Assembly (NCBI GenBank): GCA_903842755.1
Contig: CAIMNF010000048.1
Span: forward strand, 1-27,182
DNA length: 27,182 nt
Source of the DNA: Oligoflexia bacterium
Lineage (GTDB): Bacteria; Bdellovibrionota; UBA1018; CAIMNF01
Direction of reading: 5' to 3'
Shown here piece after piece: positions 14,686 through 22,561 of the stretch. The position numbers were made by a program, and so were the translations under genes. The notes under the pieces were generated by a model. That model was not told the origin of the DNA. It saw nothing but the letters and a program-made list of their open reading frames with translations, and ran no database searches. Position 1 is the first letter of the stretch, and each line of letters opens with the position of its first letter.

Positions 14686-15573
14686 TTAGGTGCTCGGTGT
14701 GGTTTTATTTTTAGCGGCGAAATTTCCACTGACCTGTGCGATTTCATCGGCCAGAATTTCAAGGAGATGTGCTTCGCTTTGATTTAACACGCGTGCCGTT
14801 TTGGTTCGACTAATAAAAATGTATCCACCGGTCAAGCGTTGATCTGTACGCTCGCTCAAGCACGCAGAAATGGGTTGGAAATAGTGATAGCTTTTGCTGG
14901 AAATAATATCGCGCTTGGGGACGATGTTGGTAAAAGAGTCGTCCCAATCTTGTCCAACTAATCCTGGTTCAGAGGAGCCGACAATTTTATATTTTCCGGT
15001 TCCTTTTTGCTGGGCAATAAGGGTGCATTGCGAAGCTGGAACATGCCGGTTTAAAGTATGAATTCCTTGGTCATACGCTTCCAGCAGCTGCTCAAACGAT
15101 TGGGGATGTGCTTTTCCGTTTAAAAAGAGGAAGCTTACGGGCGGAGTACGAATGGTCTTTTGGGGCCCCTTTTTTTTAGTCGCAAGTGTTTGGTCCAATA
15201 GCTTTTCGTCAGCGGTAAGGGGTAAAAAATCAATCTTTTCTTTTAGCGATTTTAAGAGTTCGGACGCGGTTGGACTTTGGCCTGCGCGCTCTTCGATGTC
15301 CGAAAGCAAAATTACTGGGTTACCCTGGTCGAGCGCAAGTTGAATCACGGCCGCAGCCTTCAAAAGCTGTTCGCTTAAAAGAACACAAATCACAAGGACC
15401 ACATCAGATTTTCCGGTCATCCAAATATTTAGTTCGGGGAGCCCCTCAAAACGGATGACGTCGAAACGCCGTGGATCAACTGTGGTATCTAACGATACAT
15501 AATTGCAAAGCGACTCGGGCAGATAAAACGCAAGTTTTTGCCGATTCCTGGATTCAGCCATTCTTCTCTGCAT
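14686..15573 (-). CDS. Putative signalling protein: degenerate receiver-like and GAF-like domains
   Basis: No characterised family is recognised. Residues 1-140 show the alternating strand/helix pattern of a CheY-like receiver: DVVLVICVLLSEQ where strand 3 would be, PVILLSDIEE for strand 4, and KIDFLPLTADEKLLDQTL for strand 5 and helix 5. The phospho-acceptor Asp and the conserved Lys are not evident, so it may be a pseudo-receiver. The C-terminal half (about 150-285) has a mixed alpha/beta pattern ending in an amphipathic helix (EAHLLEILADEIAQVSG), as in GAF-like domains. ATGs at 15573 and 15561 are both possible; the second has AGAGAA before it. It sits 102 bp upstream of the helix-turn-helix gene in the same direction and 27 bp after rlmG. 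Confidence 0.62.
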   Translation of the reverse strand: MQRRMAESRNRQKLAFYLPESLCNYVSLDTTVDPRRFDVIRFEGLPELNIWMTGKSDVVLVICVLLSEQLLKAAAVIQLALDQGNPVILLSDIEERAGQSPTASELLKSLKEKIDFLPLTADEKLLDQTLATKKKGPQKTIRTPPVSFLFLNGKAHPQSFEQLLEAYDQGIHTLNRHVPASQCTLIAQQKGTGKYKIVGSSEPGLVGQDWDDSFTNIVPKRDIISSKSYHYFQPISACLSERTDQRLTGGYIFISRTKTARVLNQSEAHLLEILADEIAQVSGNFAAKNKTTPST

Positions 15574-15600
15574 CGGCTAAAAAGCTAGAATGATTAAAGC

Positions 15601-16680
15601 TTATTTTATAGCGTCAAAAATGCTGAACTTTGGGTTTTGGGCGACCTTGGTCACGCTGCTAAACTTTTTTTTCAGTTCGTGCGCGTAACGCAGGTGCGAA
15701 TTACCGATGAACCGTAATAGGCCATTTTTTCGGAGGGCTGCGCGGGCATCCCTAAACATTTGATGGGCAATATGATCGGTGACGCCACTTTTTTGATGAA
15801 AAGGCGGGTTGCATAAAACCAGATCAACACTTTCGGGAGGCTGATTCTCAAAACAGTTGGTCCAAACAAAGGTGGCCTGGTCGTTGAAAAAAAGTGTGTA
15901 ATTGTGCGAGGCACTTTGAAGGGCCATGGTAGAGTCATCCGCAAAGATAAGATCGGCACGCGGATGCAACTGTTTTGCGGCAATTCCTAATAGCCCATTG
16001 CCGCAGCCTAAATCTAGGATTTGCTTAAAATTCCCCTGCGGAAGGTGTTGAAGAAAAAAACGGGTGCCGATGTCCAATTTTTCGCGGCTAAATAAAAGCG
16101 AAGCGTGGGAAAACGGATGATCAAATCCTTCAATAGTTACCCTGGTAGGGTAGGGGGAAGGCGTTTTGCCCTTGGTAAATTCTGCAAATATTAAACGCGC
16201 TTTTTTTTGGGCAAGGCTAGTCTTAGTTTGGCCAATGATGCGTTCAATGCATTGGAAATGGCCTTTGCTGATGTATTTGATCATTCCGCCAAAGACAATT
16301 TTACTTGTAGATTTTAGGTGATGAGATAAATGGCAAAGAAGGTCTTCGAAGTAAGAAAGCTGACCCGGAAGTTTCATCAGAACGACGTCATAACTGCCTT
16401 GCAAGCCACTGAGTGAATGGATTGGTGTAATTTTTTTCTCTGTATTTAAAATTATGGCCGTAGTGCTGACATACGAATCGGTGTAGGTGGTAATCAAAGG
16501 TGAGGGCACCACTTTCAGGGCCGAAACCGTGAGAGCACCATACGCATCGTTCAAAACGAGTACTCTAGAATTGGGCGCAATTTCAAGGCTTAAAAGGTGA
16601 TTTTCGATGAGCGTATCGGCCGCGTCCCAGGCTTGTAAGGGGTCGTTTTTTTTCACTGGATAACGGCTTAATTTTTTCAC
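15601..16680 (-). CDS. rlmG: 23S rRNA (guanine-N2) methyltransferase, RlmG/RsmC family
   Basis: RlmG-type enzymes methylate a guanine in 23S rRNA (G1835 in E. coli) with S-adenosylmethionine. The 359-residue protein has the family's duplicated form: a degenerate N-terminal domain (residues 1-190) that opens with YPVKKNDPLQAWDAAD, very similar to RlmG, and an active C-terminal Rossmann domain with the SAM motif LDLGCGNGLLG at 222-232 and the catalytic NPPFH at 291-295. The start is GTG without a clear ribosome-binding site. It is divergent from dinB over 134 bp. RlmG is favoured over RsmC because of the N-terminal motif; the exact target base is not proved by the sequence. Confidence 0.86.
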   Translation of the reverse strand: MKKLSRYPVKKNDPLQAWDAADTLIENHLLSLEIAPNSRVLVLNDAYGALTVSALKVVPSPLITTYTDSYVSTTAIILNTEKKITPIHSLSGLQGSYDVVLMKLPGQLSYFEDLLCHLSHHLKSTSKIVFGGMIKYISKGHFQCIERIIGQTKTSLAQKKARLIFAEFTKGKTPSPYPTRVTIEGFDHPFSHASLLFSREKLDIGTRFFLQHLPQGNFKQILDLGCGNGLLGIAAKQLHPRADLIFADDSTMALQSASHNYTLFFNDQATFVWTNCFENQPPESVDLVLCNPPFHQKSGVTDHIAHQMFRDARAALRKNGLLRFIGNSHLRYAHELKKKFSSVTKVAQNPKFSIFDAIK

Positions 16681-16814
16681 AGAAAAAAGTTTAGCGCGAA
16701 AGGGCGACCATTAAAACAAAAAGAAAAAAGTGCTTCCCTTGCCACTTAAACTAGATAAATATCCAAAAAAGAGGCTTTTTAAAAGAGCCGCCGACTTGAG
16801 GAGAGGAGGAGCGT

Positions 16815-17888
16815 GTGAGAAAAATCATCCACATCGATATGGACGCCTTTTTTGCTTCAGTCGAGCAGCGCGATCGGCCGTCTTTAAAAAATAAACCAGT
16901 GATTGTCGGTGGCGATCCTCAGTCCCGTGCAGTGGTGTGTGCGGCCTCTTACGAAGCCCGGCGGTTTGGGGTGAAGTCCGCCATGAGTTGTTCCGAAGCC
17001 AAACGGCGTTGCCCCCAGGGAATTTTTGTTCAGCCACGGTTCGATGCTTATTCCGAAGCAAGTGACGCAATTATGGAAGTTTTAAAAACGGTGACCGATC
17101 AAATCGAACCGCTTTCATTGGACGAGGCTTATTTAGATGTCACTCAAAACCAATTCAATGAGAAAAGTGCTACACGCCTTGCCCAACATTTAAAGGCTGA
17201 AATTTTAAAAAAAACTCAATTAACTGCGTCCGCCGGAGTTAGTTTTAATAAGTTCTTAGCGAAGATCGCAAGCGACCTAAAAAAGCCAAATGGCTTGGTG
17301 GTCATTACGCCTCAAGAAATGGACGCTATTCTTTTACCGCTGCCCGTGGAGCGGCTGTGGGGAGTGGGCAAAAAAACGGCGGAAAAATTTCACGCGCTTC
17401 AATTAAAAACGGTGGGTGATGTGCGAACAGTGACCGAACAAGTGATGATTCAGCAGTTCGGAAGCAGCGGGTCCTTTTTTTGGAATTTGGCGAATGGACG
17501 GGATGACCGCGAGGTGGAGTCGGGCTGGGATCCGAAGAGCTGCGGAACCGAGAGGACGTTTGCCGAAGATACGCTTTCTATTGCAAAGTTGGTTGAGGTT
17601 CTGGGCGATTTAGCCGCGGAAATCGCGGAGACTTTAAGGTCAAGAAGTTGGCTTGCCCTAACGTTTACGCTAAAGATCAAATATTTTGATTTTAGGCAGA
17701 TTACTCGGAGTGTAACTTTTTCTATTCCTACCGATCAAGCGTCAATGATTGAACAAAACTTAAAGGCAATGCTGGTGGAAAAGACGGATGCGGGCCGGGT
17801 ACCGATTCGGTTATTGGGGGTAGCTTGTTCGGGCTTAATTCGGGAGACCGATCCATTACAATTTTATTTTGAATTTATGAATCAATAA
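16815..17888 (+). CDS. dinB: DNA polymerase IV (Y-family translesion polymerase)
   Basis: DinB copies damaged DNA with low fidelity. The 357-residue length is normal. Palm residues are intact: the IHIDMDAFFASVEQ block with Asp8 and a steric-gate Phe at 12-13, and SLDEAYLDVT at 101-110 with Asp103 and Glu104. The thumb helix-hairpin-helix reads LWGVGKKTAEKF and the little finger follows. The C-terminus, PLQFYFEFMNQ, contains a Q-x-x-x-F-like stretch that may be the sliding-clamp contact. The start is GTG preceded by a strong GGAGGAG site. I saw no clear LexA box in the 134-bp divergent region, although regulators in this group differ from those of E. coli. Confidence 0.95.
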   Translation: MRKIIHIDMDAFFASVEQRDRPSLKNKPVIVGGDPQSRAVVCAASYEARRFGVKSAMSCSEAKRRCPQGIFVQPRFDAYSEASDAIMEVLKTVTDQIEPLSLDEAYLDVTQNQFNEKSATRLAQHLKAEILKKTQLTASAGVSFNKFLAKIASDLKKPNGLVVITPQEMDAILLPLPVERLWGVGKKTAEKFHALQLKTVGDVRTVTEQVMIQQFGSSGSFFWNLANGRDDREVESGWDPKSCGTERTFAEDTLSIAKLVEVLGDLAAEIAETLRSRSWLALTFTLKIKYFDFRQITRSVTFSIPTDQASMIEQNLKAMLVEKTDAGRVPIRLLGVACSGLIRETDPLQFYFEFMNQ

Positions 17889-17940
17889 GCTTAAAGGCTT
17901 TAGCTGCTATGCCGATAAGCGTTAAGAGGGTAGGTGGGCG

Positions 17941-18222
17941 TTGAAAATTTTTTTTATATTTATGATCTTGTTTTTGGTCGCGCGGGTAGAAACTAGCTTT
18001 GCGGGTGGAGAGCTCCAACGCTGCGAAACAAAAGTTAAGCAGTATTCGGATCATGGACTCAGTGATAAGGCCGAAAAGCAAATTATTCAATGCCGGAAAT
18101 TTAAAACAGGGATTACAGCGACTAAAAAATCCGAGTCGCAACTGAAGGCTGAACAGGTAGCCGAAGATTTAGCCGAAAAGCGCGAAAAAACAGGTCAGTC
18201 GCGATTGCCTTCGTCGGAGTGA
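17941..18222 (+). CDS. Small secreted protein of unknown function
   Basis: The 93-residue product starts at TTG with a GGTGG site just before it, has a signal peptide (MKIFFIFMILFLVARVETSFAG) and a charged, helical mature part of about 70 residues with two Cys (QRCETKVKQY and IIQCRKF) that could form a disulphide. The C-terminal 40 residues are rich in Lys and Glu and may form a coiled coil. It lies 52 bp after dinB and overlaps the convergent cytochrome gene by 28 bp. No family recognised; the signal peptide supports a real gene. Confidence 0.6.
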   Translation: MKIFFIFMILFLVARVETSFAGGELQRCETKVKQYSDHGLSDKAEKQIIQCRKFKTGITATKKSESQLKAEQVAEDLAEKREKTGQSRLPSSE

Positions 18223-19748
18223 GCCAGTTCCGAAAAATAACGGGTGAGGTTAGTTCGCTCCTCTTCGGTTAAATTAGAACCGCGTGGCATAGAATCCGAC
18301 CCTGCCTTCATGGACAGCCGATAAACAATTTCTTGCACGAGGGTGCCCCTAGGATACTTTCCTTGATTCAGAATTTTTCTTAAGGACCGGAGTTCTCCAA
18401 AAGGTAGCTCCGGGCCCACCGTTCCGTCGTGGCAAGCGGCGCAGTCTTTGGCTAAAACTTTTGGTTCCACGGTATGCACCAGGGTTAGCTTAAGGGCCTC
18501 GTTTTGATTTTCGGATAAATGATTTAAGTCTTCAATGCTGCGCTTTCGAAGGTAATTGCAGTATTTTTCTGGCGAAGAGACTTTCCGTTGCCCGGACAAG
18601 CGGGCCAGTTCCGGATCGTGTGCGGCAATGGCCCTAAGCAGAGCGGTTTGAAGTTCGCCTTCGGTGTCTTGGACGCTTCTAAAATCATAAGTGGCGGTCT
18701 CGAGCGCTGTGGTCCACTGGTCGGTAGACAGGCTCAGGCCATTTTCGACCAAAAACCGAAACGGCGTTAATTCCACCAATTCCGTGCGCGTGTCCGCATC
18801 CGCACTAAATTTTAATGGGTAAGTCCGGAACCCTTTTAACAGCTGCTGTTCTTGATCTCGGGCTTCGGTTTGTGAAGCAAAAGCTTTAAATTTTTCGTTA
18901 AAAGGGGCGCGGATTCCTGGGGGCAAAAAGTGGTCGATGGATTCGCAATCGGAACCCAGCGCGGCTAAAAGGGCGTATTGAAATTGAGTAAACCGAGCGC
19001 TTTTTTGAATTTGCTTTAATATCCGTTTAAGATTGAGGGTGGTTAAAAAACGCGAAAGTTCTTCATTGGGCGAAACGGGCTGTTCGGCATTGTAGCGGTT
19101 TTCGTGGCTAGGGTTAAAGGTTTCTTTCCGGGCAATAAATGCAATGTTCAAAAGTGACTTGTAGCGCGGATGATTAGGTTGGGCTTTTAGAAATGCAGCT
19201 AAGCCTTTTTCTTCCGGGTCCGAAAGGGGGGCGTGGTAGCGTTCGCCATAAGCGCCGGGCCAAGAAGGATGGGTATCCCAAATGGGACGAGCAGGGGTGC
19301 CGTGGCATTTGGTGCATTTGTCGGGGTTTGCTTCTGAAAAAGTAACCCATGCTCCGTTTTGGGGTTTGGGCAAAAACCGAATTTCTCTAAAATTGAATTC
19401 TTGGGCGTAGGGATCAAACTCCATGGTCTCGAAACCATCAAAGGCTTTTTGCGAAGGGTCGCCGTTAAACGAGGCCATAAATTGCCCCTGATCCATAAAC
19501 ATTAAAACGCGGGGATTTTCAAAACTACTGCCTTGTAGGCTACGGCTATTAAACATCAAAGCGTAGTGTGAGCGAAGGGGAGTAGGTAACAGGGGGAGCA
19601 ATTCTTCAACCCGATGAATTTCTTTTTTTAAAATCAGTTCTTTTAACGCAGAAAAGCTAAAGGCACGGGCCGGGTGAGTAGAACTCACCAGGCCCGTGCA
19701 AAAAAGGACTAAAAACAAAAATCCGGTATTTTTTATTTTGAGCCGCAA
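18195..19748 (-). CDS. Secreted cytochrome c-like protein with two CxxCH haem sites
   Basis: The 517-residue product has a signal peptide (LFLVLFCTGLVSS..., cleaved after ARA near residue 29) and two covalent haem motifs: CTKCH at 145-149 and CAACH at 436-440. A distal Met is likely in SMPRG near 487 for the second. The second motif begins a roughly 80-residue class I-like cytochrome c domain; the first is embedded in a larger N-terminal domain of unknown type. It is therefore a periplasmic electron carrier or enzyme with at least one unfamiliar domain. The start is TTG inside the end of the preceding gene (16-bp overlap), so translation is probably coupled in the porin operon. Two-haem peroxidases were considered, but their motifs are not evident. 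Confidence 0.82.
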   Translation of the reverse strand: MRLKIKNTGFLFLVLFCTGLVSSTHPARAFSFSALKELILKKEIHRVEELLPLLPTPLRSHYALMFNSRSLQGSSFENPRVLMFMDQGQFMASFNGDPSQKAFDGFETMEFDPYAQEFNFREIRFLPKPQNGAWVTFSEANPDKCTKCHGTPARPIWDTHPSWPGAYGERYHAPLSDPEEKGLAAFLKAQPNHPRYKSLLNIAFIARKETFNPSHENRYNAEQPVSPNEELSRFLTTLNLKRILKQIQKSARFTQFQYALLAALGSDCESIDHFLPPGIRAPFNEKFKAFASQTEARDQEQQLLKGFRTYPLKFSADADTRTELVELTPFRFLVENGLSLSTDQWTTALETATYDFRSVQDTEGELQTALLRAIAAHDPELARLSGQRKVSSPEKYCNYLRKRSIEDLNHLSENQNEALKLTLVHTVEPKVLAKDCAACHDGTVGPELPFGELRSLRKILNQGKYPRGTLVQEIVYRLSMKAGSDSMPRGSNLTEEERTNLTRYFSELAHSDEGNRD

Positions 19749-20152
19749 ACTTCTACGTTGGGATTGCTAGGCGTTGATCTTACATAACCAATGCCGCCGT
19801 CTACGTGGGCTACCCAATTAACGACTTCTTCGTCCGTATGAACTTTTTGAGGCACGAATAAGGCCCGTCTGAAGAACATTTTGCCCCATACTTTATTGTA
19901 TTTAGATTCATCAGCGCTACCGTCCGCTTTCGTGTACCCAATGTATTTTAACATATCCTCTTTGAGGGGAGTGTTATCAATGGGTCTTGGTTCGTCTAAG
20001 TAGCCCTTGAAGGCAAATTTGACTTCGCCTTCCGAGTACTTCATGCCTTTATGGCAAATGAAGACCAAATCGGATTTTTCCGCCTTCGCGCCCTGGCCGG
20101 ATAAACAACAGAACAGTGTTAAAGCAATCAAATAAATTAGTTTGTTAAACAT
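19733..20152 (-). CDS. Small PstS-like periplasmic protein
   Basis: The 139-residue product has a signal peptide (MFNKLIYLIALTLFCCLSGQGAKA) and a mature part resembling the C-terminal half of PstS-like phosphate-binding proteins: NKVWGKMFFRRALFVPQKV, VVNWVAHVDGGIGYVRS. Such short, single-domain relatives are often annotated as phosphate ABC transporter substrate-binding proteins, but they lack the second lobe and no ABC transporter genes are here. It is 19 bp downstream of the porin gene, with an AAAGGG site, and overlaps the cytochrome gene, so the three are probably one transcript. It may bind a ligand taken in through the porin; that is inference. Confidence 0.77.
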   Translation of the reverse strand: MFNKLIYLIALTLFCCLSGQGAKAEKSDLVFICHKGMKYSEGEVKFAFKGYLDEPRPIDNTPLKEDMLKYIGYTKADGSADESKYNKVWGKMFFRRALFVPQKVHTDEEVVNWVAHVDGGIGYVRSTPSNPNVEVCGSK

Positions 20153-20171
20153 TTAAGTGTTCACCCTTTCT

Positions 20172-21491
20172 TTAGAAGCGAATTGAATAATCGAAGTGGA
20201 CATCATTATATGCCTGTCCGGAGTTAGTGTTACTGTGAGCATTAAAAGAAGTTCTAGAAAGTTCCAATTTCAATGCGGAACTATCGTTTAAGTTATAACG
20301 GTAACCCAAAGCGTACTTCGTGTAAGGAAGACCGTTATATTGGCTGAGGAAGTAAGGGTCGTTTTGGTTAAAGAATGCACGCTCAAACCGAACAAAGGGA
20401 GCGGAAATTCCGTTAATCCAATACGCTAACTGACTGAACCCCGCGTAACTATCCCAGCTTGGACCAGGGTGTAACACGTCCGAGTTATGGAACCCATAGA
20501 ACTCGTTTAAGAATTCAATTCCGTGTGCTTCGTATACGGCATGTAGGCCGTAGAGGAGGAAGTTGGAAGAGAAGGTGCCGTTTTTGTAAATATTTCCATT
20601 TGTATTGTCCCAAACGTTGCTGGAAGGATTGCCCTGGGGCTGACCTACGTTTTGATTAGCGTTTCCATTATCAACGGTTCCTCCATTCGCACCATAACTT
20701 ACGTCGCCACCACCCATGTAATCAATCTGTTCACTTAACACAGTGGTACCCACTTGCAAGCCATCTAACTTTCCGCCGGCGACCCAGTTTAATCGAGCAC
20801 CGTAGGCAAGTTTGTGATTATCATTTCTGGCCATGTCGAAATCCAAACTTGTAAAGCCATCGCTATCCGTAACGAGGCGGTCCGAATTAGACACCCACCC
20901 CATCAAAGCAAAGCGTTGCTCGCCCAAGGTAAAGTTTCCGTTTAGCCAAATCCCGTTACTGTGTACAGGAAGTACGCCGTAATGGTCTTCGAAATCTACA
21001 AAGCGGGGCTTTTCAACTGCAGTTTGTAACTGCATACCGTGGTGGTAAGAGATGACGTAATATCCGAGTGGAGTATGAAAGCGGCCGATCCACGCGGTGA
21101 GGTACTTAGAAACGACATATCCGGCTTGGAGCCTTTCCGCGTCGATCGTTGGTTGCTGGCTTTCTGCGTCTGGCTCAAACACTAATTCGGCCAAGAACCG
21201 TGCTCGGTTCCCTAAGTCCGGATTAAAATAGACGTCAAAGTTATTTAGATAAAAATCGCGAGAATATTTGCGATGATTATCCGTCGAGGTATCGTATGCC
21301 CAACCCATATTGGCAAAACCATGGAGTTGAAGGCCAGTTAACTTCTCTAAATATTCACCGCCGCCTTCAGAATCGACGGTTTTTTCTTCGGCGAACGTGG
21401 GTAAAGCTACCAACGTACAAAGCAATGCGCCGGCAAGCGGGCGTAAAAATCGCTTTAGGTTTGGAGTAAGGCGTAACGTTTCATCATTCAT
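20172..21491 (-). CDS. Outer-membrane porin-like protein
   Basis: The 439-residue protein has a signal peptide (RFLRPLAGALLCTLVALPTFA, cleaved before EEKTV). A short periplasmic stretch precedes GLQLHGFANMGWAYD, the usual first strand of large porins. Strand-turn repeats with many aromatic and Gly residues continue to the C-terminal HFDYSIRF with terminal Phe. YLNNFDVYFNPDLG, RFLAELVFEP and LTAWIGRFHTPLGYY resemble phosphate-selective porin-like or uncharacterised carrier barrels. It is the first gene of the porin/PstS-like/cytochrome operon, behind a candidate promoter at 21517-21545. The substrate is unknown; a link to phosphate or another oxyanion is suggested only by the neighbour. Confidence 0.85.
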   Translation of the reverse strand: MNDETLRLTPNLKRFLRPLAGALLCTLVALPTFAEEKTVDSEGGGEYLEKLTGLQLHGFANMGWAYDTSTDNHRKYSRDFYLNNFDVYFNPDLGNRARFLAELVFEPDAESQQPTIDAERLQAGYVVSKYLTAWIGRFHTPLGYYVISYHHGMQLQTAVEKPRFVDFEDHYGVLPVHSNGIWLNGNFTLGEQRFALMGWVSNSDRLVTDSDGFTSLDFDMARNDNHKLAYGARLNWVAGGKLDGLQVGTTVLSEQIDYMGGGDVSYGANGGTVDNGNANQNVGQPQGNPSSNVWDNTNGNIYKNGTFSSNFLLYGLHAVYEAHGIEFLNEFYGFHNSDVLHPGPSWDSYAGFSQLAYWINGISAPFVRFERAFFNQNDPYFLSQYNGLPYTKYALGYRYNLNDSSALKLELSRTSFNAHSNTNSGQAYNDVHFDYSIRF

Positions 21492-21516
21492 GATCTCTTT
21501 TTCTCCCTGTTGTTTA

Positions 21517-21545
21517 ATGATACTTTTAATTAAGTGTGAGTGGAA
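21517..21545 (-). promoter_or_regulatory. Candidate promoter of the porin operon
   Basis: On the minus strand, TTCCAC (21540-21545) is followed after 17 bp by TATCAT (21517-21522), a good -10 box with a poor -35. Transcription would start about 18 nt before the ATG at 21491, leaving room for GGGAG. A weak dyad TGCAA-N7-TTGCA lies just upstream at 21557-21573 and may bind a regulator. Confidence 0.4.
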
Positions 21546-21594
21546 AAAATGTCCCGTGCAACAAAATATTGCAGTAAAATCAGAATGAGGATTC

Positions 21595-22530
21595 GTGAAG
21601 CTTAAAGAAATTCTTCAGCAGCATCAAAAATTTAAGCACCCTTGGGCGCTAAAGAGACATTTTGGCGATAGTTACTTACTGCACCACAATCCTATTTATT
21701 TGAACGTCAGAAAAATGGCGCGGTTGCTTGGATTTAAATTCCAGTCAGAACGTTTTTTTGATTACGAAGTGATGGCACTCACCCAATTGCCTAAAATTTT
21801 GGCTAAAAAAACGATCCCGTATTCGAACACGGTTAGGCCCCTTTTAGAAATTGAACGGCGTGCACCGGGTGTTTTTAATTGGAGCGATGTCCCGCCCCTG
21901 AAAGCGAACTACGTTTTGCACGAGTCGGCCCATGGAATTGGAAACACCATACGCAGAGCAACGCATAAAAAATCAAGGTCCAAAAATAAGCTTACCCAGG
22001 ATCGCGAAGCAACATTGGGAATTCTTTTTGAAGAGTCCTTTGCAAACGCTTGCGAAAGTGTAGCGAGCCTTTATGCGACGGACCCCGTGCACCAAGAATT
22101 TTTTCAAAAGAACGCCTACGTGATCGAATATCAAGAGGCGGTTGCTGATCTTAAAGCGGTCATCCAACTCCTAGGGCCTGAGCCCATGTTTAAACTAACT
22201 TTGCTTTCGTTCCTGCATTCAAACTTTTTAAGCGACCCTAAAAGTTTAAGCGATTTTAAGCGCATGCTGAAGGTAGCTCTGAAAGGTAGCCCTCCATTAA
22301 AATCGGAACTGAGCCCAGCACAAATCCAGCGCCTCCGAAAAACCTTTCAAGGCAAGTTTGAGTTGGACCCAGCCTTTACCGTTGAAACAAACCGGTTTTG
22401 CTTACGCTTAATGGGGATCCGTTCGCCCTTGGTGGACGTGCTGTCGTTTGATTTTATGAGCTACTTTGAGAACGCGCCCGAATACCTCCATTGTCTTCAT
22501 TTAATGACAAAGGCAGTGCTTCAGAGTTGA
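21595..22530 (+). CDS. Putative zinc metallopeptidase-like protein (HESAH motif)
   Basis: The 311-residue product starts at GTG with GAGG upstream and has no signal peptide, so it is predicted to be cytoplasmic. It contains HESAH at residues 109-113, an HExxH zinc-binding motif, and a following helix with EESFANACE at 146-154 that could give a third ligand. The rest is rich in basic and helical segments. I do not recognise the family, and the motif might also occur without activity in an unrelated protein. It is divergent from the porin operon and followed by three rightward genes for exported proteins. Confidence 0.68.
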   Translation: MKLKEILQQHQKFKHPWALKRHFGDSYLLHHNPIYLNVRKMARLLGFKFQSERFFDYEVMALTQLPKILAKKTIPYSNTVRPLLEIERRAPGVFNWSDVPPLKANYVLHESAHGIGNTIRRATHKKSRSKNKLTQDREATLGILFEESFANACESVASLYATDPVHQEFFQKNAYVIEYQEAVADLKAVIQLLGPEPMFKLTLLSFLHSNFLSDPKSLSDFKRMLKVALKGSPPLKSELSPAQIQRLRKTFQGKFELDPAFTVETNRFCLRLMGIRSPLVDVLSFDFMSYFENAPEYLHCLHLMTKAVLQS

Positions 22531-22532
22531 AA

Positions 22533-22553
22533 TTTACATTATTTTAATGTAAA
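22533..22553. promoter_or_regulatory. Perfect 9-bp inverted repeat before the secreted ParB-like gene
   Basis: TTTACATTA-TTT-TAATGTAAA is a perfect AT-rich dyad in the 31-bp gap between the HESAH gene and the next ATG at 22562. It is followed by A's on the top strand, not T's, so it does not look like a rightward terminator. A regulator-binding site or a processing hairpin is more likely. Confidence 0.45.
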
Positions 22554-22561
22554 AATTTGCG

